This document shows, piece by piece, positions 1 through 11,987 of a stretch of 64,000 nt of DNA. Position 1 is the stretch's first letter; each line of letters starts with the position of its first letter. This stretch comes from Kwoniella bestiolae CBS 10118 (lineage: Eukaryota; Basidiomycota; Tremellomycetes; Tremellales; Cryptococcaceae). Below the pieces are notes generated by a model. That model was given only the letters and a program-made list of their open reading frames with translations. It was not told the DNA's origin and ran no database searches. The DNA lies in the NCBI RefSeq assembly GCF_000512585.2, contig NC_089241.1, positions 4,482,001 through 4,546,000 on the forward strand, read 5' to 3'. The translations under genes were made by a program, and so were the position numbers.

Positions 1-1060
1 CGTTGGCCTCCATGAAAGAGTCGCTCGAGAGGATCGAAGAGTTATCTCTGAGCGATGTGGCATTTGAATTGGATGATCCCAAGGAATACACCGAGGTATA
101 ATCGTTCAATCCCATTGAGTACAATACCTCATCCTCGGTACATTGTTCCTCGTAATCCTCAGGCAAGGGGGAATAACCATATTCGTCCTCATCGACCATC
201 GGCGGAGGAGGCGGCGAAGAGGTAAATACATCATTCACTCTGGAGGTAGAAGTGACGGTGGTATATCCCATCAAGTCCGTAGGGGAGGATATGACTCTCT
301 GACGTCCATCAGGGATATAAGGTGGTTTCTGTTCCTGCGGGGGCGATTCTGTACCAGCCCGTCTAGGTTGGGAAGGTTTGACCCTCTTCACGCCTTCTCC
401 GTTCTTTGCTAGACCCAAACCAACATCCACACTTGATTCTCCAGGGGACGAAGCCGAACTGTCCGTACTTGTCATCTTGGGTTGAACCACCCCCCAGCCA
501 TTCCACCATGAATTTTCTGCTGTGGGAGTCTGTTGCCCCTGCCCCTGGCCCTGGACTTTGGGGAGAGAGTTGGAAATTTGATCCTGGATAGCTAGGGACC
601 GAAGGATGGATGAAGATGATTTCATCGGTAAACCATGTTCAGTGATATGTTGATGTCGTATCATCCTCTCTTCCTCTGACTGACTCCTCTCCATCCCCAC
701 TTCGGTGGATGGTCTGGTAAATCCATAAGTCCCATAAAGGTTATTAATCTCATCTTCGTCCTGCTCGTTGAAAGTCTTCTTTATTCCTTTTCTCCTGCTT
801 TGGAGTTTCTCAGCTTTAGGGGTGAATACGCGAGTTTCCTTGTATCCTGCCTGGTGGAGTAGATCGGCGAGGGAAGAGTACTCGTTAAGTGGGACGGAGG
901 AGGAGGAAGAGGAGGGGGGTGAACCGATGGAAGAGTCTATGGATGGGGGTGGATAGCCTCGGGGTGGGCGGGTACGCGAGGGACCAGAGTTGGAGGAAGA
1001 GGGTTTAGGTTTGGCTTGGGATAAAGAAGAGGGATATCGCTGGGGTGTCGAGGTTGTCAT
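1..1060 (-). CDS. Partial hypothetical Ser/Pro-rich protein (N-terminal 353 codons)
   Basis: An uninterrupted reading frame runs on the minus strand from ATG at 1060 to the window edge, starting MTTSTPQRYPSSLSQ. I read it codon by codon through about 350 residues and found no stop, so the gene continues outside the window. The protein is low-complexity: Ser-, Pro- and Thr-rich with a basic stretch (PKAEKLQSRRKGIKK) near residue 80, a Gln/Gly run (QGQGQGQQ), a Trp-rich patch (SWWNGWG) and an acidic Tyr-rich stretch (DEDEYGYSPLPEDYEE) towards the cut end. I recognise no domain. It looks like an intrinsically disordered regulatory or scaffold protein, but no function can be assigned. The composition argues that it is coding, because a 1-kb open frame is unlikely by chance. 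Confidence 0.7.
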   Translation of the reverse strand, partial: MTTSTPQRYPSSLSQAKPKPSSSNSGPSRTRPPRGYPPPSIDSSIGSPPSSSSSSVPLNEYSSLADLLHQAGYKETRVFTPKAEKLQSRRKGIKKTFNEQDEDEINNLYGTYGFTRPSTEVGMERSQSEEERMIRHQHITEHGLPMKSSSSILRSLAIQDQISNSLPKVQGQGQGQQTPTAENSWWNGWGVVQPKMTSTDSSASSPGESSVDVGLGLAKNGEGVKRVKPSQPRRAGTESPPQEQKPPYIPDGRQRVISSPTDLMGYTTVTSTSRVNDVFTSSPPPPPMVDEDEYGYSPLPEDYEEQCTEDEVLYSMGLNDYTSVYSLGSSNSNATSLRDNSSILSSDSFMEAN

Positions 1061-2108
1061 CGTGTTTTGGGTCTGGATGGGGTGAGGTGAGGTGTATCTA
1101 CAAGAATGGACGGATGGTTCAGCGAAAAGGTTTAAGATGATGTAGATGTAATCAAGGCAAGGGGGATGAACGAATCACTTACACTAGGTCGTAGGTTGAA
1201 TGATGTTATTCAGGTTGATCGACTGGTACTAGTGAAAGTGGTGGTCTGTGCCCAATGTTTCTTGACAAACCGCCCTTTAGCCCTTTAGGCACTACTACTA
1301 ACAACCCTCAAATCAAAGAGTTGTGATCTGTGCGCGAGGTTGGGTTTTATTTTGATGTCCTGTGTTGTTTTATCTATCTCCTTTCTATAATCTTGTTTCC
1401 AGCTTTAACTTTTGCGTTTATGACTTGCTCACTTGTTTGTCGTTGTGCTTTGTTGACCAAGGAAGGGACGAGGGGTTCGTCGGTCAAAGGGAAATTAAGG
1501 GACCGCTTGGTCGATGTGTGTCTGGTGTGGTGTTGTCGTCAATCGTTTGGTCGTTTCGTCAGATATCTTTCTACTCATTTGTCGTCGTTGATCAGTGAGT
1601 CAAGTATGCTATTACTGGCAAACAAGCATGTATCAAGAGATGAATGATGAACGCCAGCATGCAAACCGACTATTCTCATGCAAGGTCAAAAGGAAGGGAT
1701 CAATCTTGATTCTCACAAACAATCACAGCATCAGGGACACCAAACAAAGAAAACAGTCGCGCAGTGGCTTGAATGACATTTCACATCGGATGGTCATCTA
1801 TTCAATGGCTGCAGTGCGGTAAATGTAGTACATCATCATGCTCCCCTCGTGAGATTCTCTATGTAGTACTACTGTAGCATGGTTGAGCACCATTCAGTGA
1901 CAGGGGCAACAAGGGGCAGATACACGTGCATACTCCTGATTCATATCAAATGGAAGGGTTTCAAATGATGTACTCACTGCCAAGGAGATCTCCGGTTGTG
2001 ATTGATATCCAATATCAATACATACAACATAACCTATACTGCTCATCTTGTCCACCTGACGAATACAAGAGTGTGACACATCATCTGGTAGATATGTTTA
2101 CTAGTACA
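1061..2108. other. Intergenic region between partial gene and PEX10
   Basis: This is about 1.05 kb between the 5' end of the partial gene (-) and the 3' end of PEX10 (-). It should hold the promoter of the partial gene and the PEX10 3'UTR. The short plus-strand frames here are uncharacteristic of genes. I see no further feature. Confidence 0.5.
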
Positions 2109-3676
2109 CTACAAGTTGTAAGCAGCTACAAGACGTTCCATCCTCAGAGCTTGTCTACAAAGTGGACACTCGAGCTGCAAGGGGTTGAAAGTCAGCAAGA
2201 CTCATCCAGGAGTCAATATCAGAAAAAGGTAGAGCACATGAGGAAACATTACAATGATGCTAAATGGGACCAAGTCATTGTGATCTTGCCAAAGGAGACC
2301 AAACAACAATACGTCAAAAAGTAAAATTACTTCAACTCACCTTCTCCAACCCGCCCAAACAACCCCAACAAAAGACATGTCCGCACTCCGTGACAGCACT
2401 TGTCCCTCCCGACCCCTGGCCCGTCCCTCGACTCTCAAGACATAACGTACACTGTCGTTCAGGCAGATCCAGCGCATCCTCCGTTAGATAGGTATTGGGT
2501 TGATCGTATTTGTCGGTATGCTGCGATTCCAGTAGGATGGTCTGTTGGGCCGTGAGGGGAGGAGTGAGCGGTGGGCTGAGGGGCAGGATATCGTCTTTGT
2601 ATGGTGTGGGGATTGGGATATGCTTGGGTGGTATTTCAGAACTGGGTTCGTTGGATGGCTGGATTGATGAGCGTATTTGGGTTGAGAGTCTGTGAAGGAA
2701 TGGTAAGAGCATTAATAGACCTAAGGGCTCGTATGATGCTGGACGCTTGTCGATAGGTTTGGGTGGGAGGGTAGATACCTTTATCGTATGTTAGCTATAT
2801 CCTTGTCTTCTCATCTTGAAAATGGTCACGGAAGGGATATTGGAAGTGAATCATCCGAAGATGAAAAATGAGGGGAGATATCTCACATATGATAATCCAG
2901 TTATCCTCCTCCCCAACTCGAAGAACTTCCCTCTGAATAAAAATAACATCATATGTATCTCAGGAATCATCCTCCCAAGCGGAGACTCTATGAGGACTAT
3001 CAACTTCTTCTTGAGCTTCTGCAGCTTCGTTTCTTCCCGATGTACTGCGGTATAGGAAGGGTTGCGTAGGTAGTTTGAGGTGATTGGTGAGAACAACAAA
3101 GAAGGAAGAAGGAGTAAGAATATAGTTATGACTCGTCTCTATTGCCATGTATGGATATAAGCTTCTAATCGAAGACTCGTCAGAGAACAACAGCTTACCT
3201 TTTTGGAAGGTAATCTTCCCCTGCCAAGATGCAGAGGCAGTATATCCGTATACTCCTCTCCGAGGGTGGAATAGCCCCTTCCGAAAGTGAGAGATAGATA
3301 TACACCCTTGACCAACAGATCTACTATACTCTGTTTCTGGGCTAGCCATCTCGTACCTACATTCATTTCTATCATAAGCTATCATCTCCTATCATGTGAT
3401 ATTATTGAGGACAAGAGAAGCAGACATACCAGCTACATTCCTAGTGATCTCGGATACCAGATCAATAAGCTGGTATATCGTACTCGAATCTCGCTGATGA
3501 GCTCGTACTATGAGGTCGAATTGTCAGCTCAGCTTATTCCTTACCGATGAATTGAATGAACAACAGAGCTCACTTATCTGAGCTTGCGAGGCAGTCTCAA
3601 ATGCCATACGATCGACGTGCTCTTCCTCTGCTACCATCGAAGAACGACGAGAGGAGGAGGCGACTGGTTGGTCCAT
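2109..3676 (-). CDS. PEX10: Peroxin 10, peroxisomal RING E3 ubiquitin ligase
   Basis: PEX10 forms, with PEX2 and PEX12, the peroxisomal membrane ubiquitin ligase that recycles the import receptor PEX5. Six exons splice cleanly (3676-3574, 3507-3430, 3356-3199, 3138-2887, 2778-2341, 2174-2109) to about 364 residues. The N-terminal half has the Pex2/Pex12 domain: AQIIRAHQRD, then GTRWLAQKQSIVDLLVKG and LGEEYTDILP, followed by hydrophobic membrane segments. The C-terminus is a C3HC4 RING: CTLCLE, then ECGHVFCWGC, and after the last intron CPLCRQ, ending in VAAYNL. A Gly/Ser/Thr-rich loop lies between the first two Cys pairs. The start was chosen because the frame upstream of 3676 contains no ATG before a stop. 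It is divergent from HOS2, with about 590 bp between them. Confidence 0.93.
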
Positions 3677-4266
3677 CTTGCGGAGTCGATGAGAGAGCTT
3701 CTGGTTTTGGGGAGACTGTTCGTTGGAGTGATAATCTCGTACTCGTATATGCGAGTTTGTTGAGGTGGGTGTTGGCCAATAAGCGAGGTGCAGATATATA
3801 TTGTCTGCTAGTGTCTATCGTCTGTAGTGATCGACCAAGGCAAGGAGGGAGGATATCAACCTGAACATGAGCAGTCTTACATTTCCGAGTAACCGGGAAT
3901 CCAGTCACAAACAACCGATTACGATTCATTTGTAATTACTCAAGGCTAGAGACGCACAAGATTAGGATATTTCGTAATCGGCGGGTCTTGAACCAACCCC
4001 TGAAATTCGAAATTCGAGGTAAATCAGGTGGCAAACACAAGTTAGACCAACTGGTTGCTTCGTTCGTTTCTTCTTGCTGTACTGTATCATCCATTCCCAT
4101 CTCATCTTACATCTGACTCCTCAGATACAGTGACAATAACAGCAACCAACGACGAGGCAGGCCACGACTGAACGAGAAGGATCATATTATCAAATCCGGG
4201 TGTCTCCGCCTCTCGCTTCCAAACCGACTCGACCTCACTATTTCTTCCCTTTAACGAGTCAACACC
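3677..4266. other. Divergent intergenic region PEX10/HOS2
   Basis: About 590 bp between two start codons, so it should carry both promoters. A pyrimidine-rich stretch (cttcgttcgtttcttcttgc) lies near 4054. I see no other feature. Confidence 0.5.
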
Positions 4267-6283
4267 ATGACTCTCACAGACTACCCGACATTCTCAGAGA
4301 GCCCGTTCTTCTTTGATCGGCGGAGTGCCAGTATCCCCCAGCAGGAGGATGGGATCGTAGGGGTGGGTCCACGTCCTCCTCTTAGGACTGACACCAGTCC
4401 CTCTCCTTTGATCAAATGATACAGTATAAGAATTACCAGCTAATATGTTGTATTGACTCAGCCCCACTCTGCTCCGAGGGTAGCGTATTACCACCCCAAG
4501 AATGTAGGAAATTATCATTATGGGGTATGTCTCGGTCATGCGCCTCTCATTTTTAGCTCCAATCAGCACGTCTGATAGAAGTGAATGATATAGCTAACAT
4601 GGTTCATGTGATTGTATAGGAACGTCATCCGATGAGACCACACCGTATGGAACTTACCAACCAACTCGTACTGGGATACAAGCTACATGAGAAGATGACG
4701 ATGCACGCTCCGAGGAAAGCTACGGAGCAGGAGTTGTTGGAGTTCCATGATTCGGATTATGTGGATTTCCTGAAGAGGTGAGTGGAAAATTCTGTTAATG
4801 GCAGTCAAGGTTGTGAGGTTGGATGAAAGAGTTATCAATGTATTATGGGTGTCCTAGACTCTCGATGATCTGACTTGAAAGGCTATTGCATATGGTTTGC
4901 GCGACATCACTGGCTAGATGGGATCCTACCCAGGAGAACATGGCTCATAACAAACAAATGATGCAATGCTAACCGCTCATGAACATAGGGTAACTCCCAA
5001 AAACGCCCAAAACCTAACCAAAGACTGGACGAAATTCAACGTAGGCGATGACTGTCCAATCTTCTACGACCTCTTTTCATTCTGCCAGCAATACGCTGGA
5101 GCATCCTTAGCAGCAGCCAGGAAGTTGTCCAGCGATTCAGCGGATATAGCTATAAATTGGAGTGGGGGGCTACATCATGCGAAAAAGGGGGAGGCGAGCG
5201 GGTTCTGTTATGTGAATGATATTGTTTTGGGTATATTGGAATTGCTTAGGTGGGTTGTTGCGTCTCTTCTTCCTAGTCAGCTCGATAAGCTAATACTATC
5301 AATTCCTCTTTTCTACTTCACACCATCTCTCTCCCTTTCGCTCTCCCTCAACTGACTGTCTTTACTGTACATACGATACTGTACTATACTATATCTACCC
5401 TTCCACACCCCACCCCAGATACCAGCCCCGAGTCCTCTACATAGACATAGACATCCACCACGGCGACGGCGTGCAAGAAGCCTTCTACCTCTCCAACCGT
5501 GTCCTAACAGTTTCATTCCACAAATACTCAGCAGACTTCTTCCCAGGAACAGGCAACCTCTCAGAAATAGGTTCAGACCTTGGCAAATACTTTTCTTTGA
5601 ATGTTCCTCTGCAAGATGGGATAGACGACGAATCTTACATATCCCTCTTCAAATCAGTAATGGAACCTACCATAACCACTTTCAGACCGTCCTCCATCGT
5701 CCTTCAATGCGGGGCCGATTCCCTGGGATGTGATAGGCTCGGGACATTCAATCTGTCAATAGCGGCTCATGGTGAATGCGTAAGATTTATCAAAAGTTTT
5801 AATCTCCCATTATTGGTCCTGGGAGGAGGCGGGTACAGACAAAGTAGCGTAGCGAGATGTTGGGCCTACGAAACGGGTGTATGTCTAGGTTTGAACCTCG
5901 ATAATGATCTGCCAGAAACGAACTACACGGAATTTTTCGGTCCGGATTATCATCTTCATCCTCCACTTACCGGTCGAATCCAGAATCTAAATACAAGACA
6001 AAGTCTTGAGAGGATTAGAATGACGATTAGGGAGAAACTACGGTATTTGGGAGGAGCACCTAGTGTCCAGATGCAGGAGATACCTAGTGATTTGATGGGA
6101 TTCTTGGCGTCGGAGGAGAAGGATGAGGGTGAGTTGATGGAGGAACAGCCGGATATAAGGAGGGAGGGGAGGTTGAGGAACGGGGATTTGTTGGAGAAGG
6201 AGGTGAATGGGGGTGGGAATGGGGAGTCGGTGGGGGGATTACCTCTGGGTGGAATGAGGAGGAAGACTAGTGTGAGGATATAG
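4267..6283 (+). CDS. HOS2: Class I histone deacetylase, HOS2/HDAC3 type
   Basis: This is a zinc-dependent lysine deacetylase of the RPD3/HOS2 class, the catalytic subunit of the Set3C/HDAC3-type complex. Five exons (4267-4362, 4462-4524, 4620-4777, 4989-5249, 5419-6283) give about 480 residues. Visible family signatures are RVAYYHPKNVGNYHYG, RHPMRPHRMELTNQLVLGY, the catalytic NWSGGLHHAKKGEASGFCYV (tandem His) and YIDIDIHHGDGVQEAF (zinc ligands Asp and His), GTGNLSEIG and LGGGGY. The motif MELTNxLVLGYxLHxKM points to HOS2/HDAC3 rather than RPD3. The C-terminal tail after the fold is about 70 residues, acidic and Gly/Asn-rich, ending in a basic patch. The start ATG precedes a 32-residue exon. 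The identity as class I HDAC is firm; HOS2 over RPD3 is inferred from motif wording. Confidence 0.92.
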
Positions 6284-6781
6284 TGGATCGAACTAGACTT
6301 GTCTGGTGGATGTTCTGTTCTGTACGGACGGAACGGTGGGACAAATACCATTTGCTGAGGTAGGATCGTCGATCCGATCGTGGAAATGGACCACCTCGAG
6401 GAGGAGAAGAGAAGGAAATCAGTCTTAGCAGTATCTAGTGTCATTCCTCCTGAGGCAAAGTCTCATCTCCGTCATTCCCATATGTATCATAATGTTGTAT
6501 GGTATGATGTATACTCCATAAGCGCAGATATAAATACAAGATCAACTCTATCATCAGATCGTATACGAAACGACGATTCGGCAATATCGCTTCATCTCTT
6601 ATCACTCATCTTCACGACACTGTATTTTGCATCTACAGTAATCGATCTTGACTCTCTTCCGATCATACACGTACTCCGGTCACGAATGTACAATATCTGA
6701 CAGGAGGATGTACGTTGATCCCCAAGATATATCAAATCTTGAACTAATACTTCATCTTCATTGTCCATCTCTATCATGTAT
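6284..6781. other. Convergent 3' intergenic region
   Basis: About 500 bp between the 3' ends of HOS2 (+) and the beta-helix membrane protein (-). It presumably holds two 3'UTRs. No other feature seen. Confidence 0.5.
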
Positions 6782-9378
6782 CTATAAAATCTTCCCATGA
6801 ACCCTCCTCCGTCTCCACCAACCCCTCGCCAACCATACTCCTACCGCTACTATACACTGCAGAACCAATACTTTAATCCACCAACCCCATCCCTCTTTCC
6901 CATCCCCTTGCTCCGATTTCAACCTCTGTTTATTCGATAGATCTCTTATATTTTCTCGGTCGATAGACGGGTGGGTATGATCCACCCTTGGCGAATTGAT
7001 TTCATTCAGTATCTCCCCATCCCGCTCTCCCATACTTGGGTTGAAACCCGATTCGATGTCGGCATGAGAAGAATGAAGGTCGAGCTTGTGTCGGACGTCT
7101 AGGAGGATGTCGTATTGCCATTCCTAAATATCCTCTAAACATCAGCATCGTGACCTTTATATAATGGTGGTTTTGGGGGGATAGAGTGGTCAAAACGGTA
7201 GAAGGGACGGCCTATGATATAGGCAGATACGAAATCAGACTCAACTCACGCCTATCGTGGCCATTTCCTGATCCCATGACTGGACGGACGATCTCATGGC
7301 TATAGCAGAATCGAGTAAATTCTTCTGAGAGGTTTCGAGGTGTTCTACGCGTCGCTGTAACTTTTCAAGATGTGTCCTAAGCACAAACGTACAGGAACAC
7401 CGGATTAGCTTCAATGCCATACACCATAAACGATATAGCAGACTCCCAGCAAACACGTAATTTGGTATTTGCTCATCTCCCAACCCCCTCTTTATCGAGA
7501 ATTGATGGATAGACGATACTCACGAGATAGCAGGATCCAAGCTCTCACCCACACTCTCCGACTTCTTACTCTTCCCCTTATCCGCCTGAGCAACATTACT
7601 AGCCAAAACATCCACCCTCCTATGCAAATGATCTATGGCCTCTAACATCCTCTGCTGCGAATGCTCAAGAATATCATCCATCACCTCTGATCCAGTTGAG
7701 AACCCATCTGTGCTTGGTCCAGGCGTTTCTGGAGATTTGTCCTCCTCCTCCTCCTCTTCCGATTGTTCTTTGGCATCAGCTGAATCTTTCTTCTTGGGTT
7801 GAACCTGTTCTTTTTTCGGGGGTAGGTGTTGTTCTTTGGCCTCTTCATTTTCTAGATCGTGGGGAAGGGGTGGGAGGTCATGTTTGGGTGGATTGGAATT
7901 ATCGTATAGCCCGTCGATACAAACGACTGCGATTGTATCAGGAAATAGTCAGCATGCCTTCCTCCGGTCGATTGCCCGTGCCAGAATATGCAGTCTAGAT
8001 AGATAGTAAAATCAATGTGTTTCAAGCTAGAAGAATGTAATACCTCGGTGTGGGGCTACTCACCATACTGGAAATCATGGTCCTTGAACCCCGACTGAAA
8101 CTCCGAATCCTTTATCGTCTCGAGATTATACAAGAACGCCATCGGATCAGGATTGACCGGCTCGTCAAAACACCTAGCAGACCTCTGACCCTGATGCTGA
8201 GCCTCATCCCAATTTCCCTTCACTTTAAAACCCTCCAAACCAGCCGCTGCAATCCCGTATCCCATATACCGTCCCTTCAGACCATTATTCAGTACGCTTC
8301 CACCTTTGAGGATGGTCTCCGTATCGTCCGACCAAACTGTCGAACCTATTCCGATACCCACCCTGATGGATCGCGAGGCAGCATCGATGATATTTTGCTT
8401 GACTGTTACTCCGGTGTAATCCCCATCGAAAGGGGTTTGGTCCACTAGGAGTATACCCGCCATCGAAGAAAGGGACCTCGCCGTGATATGATTTGCTAAG
8501 ACCAAAGTACCAGGCGAACAATATATGACGATGGATGCGTCGGTATTATCGTAGAATGTATTATCCCGTACGAACGAATCTCTGCACGCTATTGATAGAC
8601 CGTCCGCCAATGGTCGACCAAGGGGTGACATCTCCGGGTCCTCCCCATCTAGTTCTGGATCATATTCTTCTCCGACAGGACCAATCTCATTCTTATCGAT
8701 GACAGCCCCAGTACACTGTAACTTATCCCCCTCTCTAATATGTACTGCTGTGAAGCCCCGGGGATTCTTGATCCAGCAATGCTTGATTGATTGACCCTCG
8801 TTCCCACCCAATATGACTAAACCAGCCGCATCGTCCATGTTCTTTATCCTGCCGAGCTTCTTCCTATTCCCATCTATAATCAGACTTCGCACTCCCACTC
8901 TAGCACATCTCCGACAATCCCCCTGTACTACCGTCGAGGTCTGTTTCCCTTCTACCCTCAATATGGCCCTCTCAGATCCAGTGGGATATCCGTAGGTCGC
9001 CAGTTCCTGGTCCGCCGCGGTGAATACTATAGTGCCGGACAGACGGTATAGCTTGTTGGGACATAGGAAGACTTTGGTACCCGGTCCACCATCTATGAAC
9101 ATCTGGTTGATCGAGTCGTAGTCTGCGAATCTGACACATGGTGGGGCGGCGGATACGAGGGGTAGGAGGAGGGTGCAGAGGAAGGTGAGTATGAGAAATG
9201 TGGATGTGGAGGAAAGAGGTTGGCGGTCGAGGGACGAGGGGCGAGTGTGTGACTGTTGTTCGGAGGACATGGTGGGGCAGGAAGGAGAGACACGACGCCG
9301 TCGTCGCTTGGTTACGCGTAGATGAGATGATTCCCCGCTGTTCGTCGAGCTTGATGGGGGATTATACTGGTCCATCAC
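6782..9378 (-). CDS. Beta-helix lumenal domain, coiled-coil and C-terminal membrane anchor protein
   Basis: The first exon (9378-8065) encodes an N-terminal hydrophobic signal/anchor (ISTFLILTFLCTLLLPLVS-like, residues about 58-78) followed by about 350 residues resembling right-handed parallel beta-helix (pectate-lyase-like) proteins, with repeats such as CWIKNPRGFTAVHIREGD, DNTFYDNTDASIVIYCS and VKQNIIDAASRSIRVG. Splicing at about 8064 to 7957 reads through as DFQY-VVCIDGLYDNSNPP. Downstream exons give an acidic linker, a coiled coil (LEHSQQRMLEAIDHLHRRVD and HLEKLQRRVEHLETSQKNLL), EWQYDILLDVRHKLD, one membrane span (WWIKVLVLQCIVAVGVWLA) and a short basic tail RRRRVHGKIL. The layout (lumenal domain, coiled coil, one span, short basic tail) is like that of ERGIC-53/Emp47 cargo receptors, although no L-type lectin motif is visible. 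A role in the secretory pathway is my inference. The two halves could be two genes, but the intron joins them in frame. Confidence 0.7.
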
Positions 9379-10072
9379 GACGAGATGACCCGTTGGACCG
9401 GAGAGCCAGCTATTTTCCTCGTTGGTTTCGTGAGCGCGTCGAGGGAGAACGGTATCGATGTGGGTGCAGGTGAGTATCGCTGTTGCTGGACAAGTCCGAA
9501 ATGAAGTGCTCAGGCAATGTATTCAATGATGTTGAATTGGTACGAGTACGATAGAGGGTCATATCAAAAACATTGGAACATGCTGCGAGTAGACGCGAAC
9601 ACTTTCTTCTCTGTCAGGGCCAAAATGGAATGAACCAAATAAACCTTAATTTCACAGGCTAATGCCAATTAGACTTCAGGGTATTAGACAATAACGGACC
9701 ATATACCTCCGATTACAACTTGATTTGTATTGGTGATTAGAGTGGAATCAAAGTGGAGGTGAATGGTGAATGATTTTGGTACTGTAACTTAGTCGAGTAA
9801 CCTCATGTCTGTCTGTGCGGGTCTGATCGATGAAGATGAAGATGAAGATATAGCTTGACGACTGCTACTGCTTCAGCTCGTCACTAGGCAACTGAATCAC
9901 CCGACGACAACACAAGTAGGCAAGGCGAGCTACACACTTATCGTCAACATGAACATATAACCAAGATTATCCTTCCTGCCTCATCTCTTTCATCCCCTTC
10001 TCCCGGTCTATCCAACGTTCCTTTCCACACCCCAACCGGATACTCAATCGCCAAAACTATCAGTAAGATAAC
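9379..10072. other. Divergent intergenic region
   Basis: About 690 bp between the starts of the beta-helix gene (-) and the SDR gene (+), so a shared promoter region. A short GATGAA repeat (three to four units) lies near 9830-9850. No other feature seen. Confidence 0.5.
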
Positions 10073-11987
10073 ATGGTCAAGGGCAACAATACTGGACTCC
10101 CAAACCATCATCAAGCTGAGAACGAGAAAGTGAAGGAGACCCATCCAGCTTCACTAGATAGCAGAGAACCTCACCTAGTATTCGATAACTTTGATATTGA
10201 TGTTGGTGAGTAACCCTCTAATCGCTTCCTATCTGCAAAGTGATCGCACATTCAGACACTAACCAACATGACATATCCAGTCATCAAAGTCCTATTCGCA
10301 ACCATCCTCTCACCCTTTTTCGTAATCTTCCTACCAATCACCTTCCTGTCCCAGACCCATTCGACCCATCCGGCATTCATCATATCATGCCTCTGGACAT
10401 GTCTGATCTGCCTGGTCGGTGAGTCAGCTGTGGACTTCCTATGTAAGCCCGACTGCTCAGCTGATAATGTCGGACTGTACGATACATAGCCGTATGGAAC
10501 CATATCGACAGGGTATACAGATCGGGTGGGACATGGTTATTTGCTCCGGAGAAGTTGAGATGGGATGAACAGATTGTGTTGATAACAGGGGGTGAGCTGG
10601 GTTTTTCCAACCACGTCCAATCATCATCCTTTCCCTTGCTGCATGTTCTGTCCATAAAATGAGCATTCCATCTCTTACTCTCGATTAGATGAGCAACTCG
10701 AAACATTCAGCTAACTGTGCTCTTGTCATACAGGAGGATCAGGCATAGGCGCCCTCCTAGCTGAGACGCTGGCAATGCGGAACGTCCCAGTGGTAGTACT
10801 TACGAAAGACCCTCCAAAGTTCGAGACAGAGAACGGTGCGTACTCATCCTCGCCATCTGCGGGAGGGGGTTGGTAATGTCGAGATAAGCTGAAATGAAAT
10901 GAACATGTATCTAGAAAACATATACACCTATATATGCGATGTATCAAATTACAAGTCCGTCGAAGCTGTCGCTGAGAAAGTAAGGGAAGAGGTGAGTCCG
11001 TCAACTCCTTACGATTCGGCCTTGGAGCTGATGAGAGTAGGTGGGAGATCCAACGATCATAGTGAATAATGCGGGGGTGGTAAAGGGCAAATTACTGCTT
11101 GATCTCACGGAGGAAGATATCGTCGAGTAAGTCATATCGAACGTTATACAACGAACCTCACGACGATTCAGGCTGACTGAGGTCTGATCAAGTACGTTCG
11201 GATCCAACACCCTCGCCCATTTTTGGATACTCAAGGCTTTCTTGCCTTCTCTATTGAGACGAAATCATGGTCATATAGTTACCATGTCCAGCGTTATGGG
11301 TGTGGTCGGAGCTGCGCAAATGAGTGAGAATATGTTTTCATTCTCATACGCTCCATCTACTCGTCTGACCAAACCTTTGTGTTTGAAAGAGTAGAGCTAA
11401 CCTCGAATGAATGTGTCACAGCCGACTACTGCGCCAGCAAAGCAGCGCTGATAAGTCTAAACCAGAGTCTGCGATTCGAGCTGGATAATCGGTAAGTCAG
11501 CATAACTCTCAGCCATCGTCAGGTTCCAGAAAAATCACTTTTCAAAGCTCACCATACTCATTCGTAGCTACAAAACCCCCAACATCCGCACCACCCTCCT
11601 CCTCCCATCTTTCATACAATCTACCGCCCTATTCTCCAAAACCGTCCTCCCCACTTCCAAGCTATTCAATTTCTTTTGTCCTCCCTTACAATCCCACCAG
11701 GTAGTCAAGCTCATCATTGATAATTTAGATTCGAGAGAATCGGCAATCATCAGATTACCGTTCTACACCAACCTCGCTAGGATTATAAATGATTGTGTGG
11801 GGGTGGTTCCTAGTTGGATGAGGGATTTGATCCAGCGGGTGAGTGTACCACTTACCAACCAAATATATCAGGCTGATCCATATCGCAGGTGGCAGGTGCA
11901 GATCACGCGATGGTCGAGTATGGACCCAGACCCGATGCCGCGCAGAGATTGGCCATGGAGAGAGAGTCGAAGCGGAAAGAGGAGTGA
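10073..11987 (+). CDS. Membrane-anchored short-chain dehydrogenase/reductase (SDR16C/RDH10-like)
   Basis: This NAD(P)-dependent oxidoreductase is built from ten exons, about 400 residues. After a 44-residue polar N-terminus come two hydrophobic segments (VIKVLFATILSPFFVIFLPI and FIISCLWTCLICLV), typical of ER or lipid-droplet anchored SDRs. The Rossmann fold follows with the cofactor motif LITGGGSGIGA, CDVSNYKS, NNAGVV, the catalytic Ser in IVTMSSVMGV, YCASK (Tyr and Lys of the active site) and SLNQSLRFEL. The C-terminus is highly charged (ERESKRKEE). Intron phases are consistent throughout, for example TGG-G joined to GA-GGA-TCA-GGC at the glycine motif. This layout fits the SDR16C branch (retinol dehydrogenase 10, 17-beta-HSD11, fungal lipid-droplet reductases). 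The substrate cannot be told from sequence. It runs convergent to the KIN4-like kinase. Confidence 0.85.

Noticed and set aside
1330..1647. 105-codon plus-strand frame in the first intergenic region
   Set aside because: Hydrophobic at the start, but overlapping frames of similar length exist and there is no homology or splice support.
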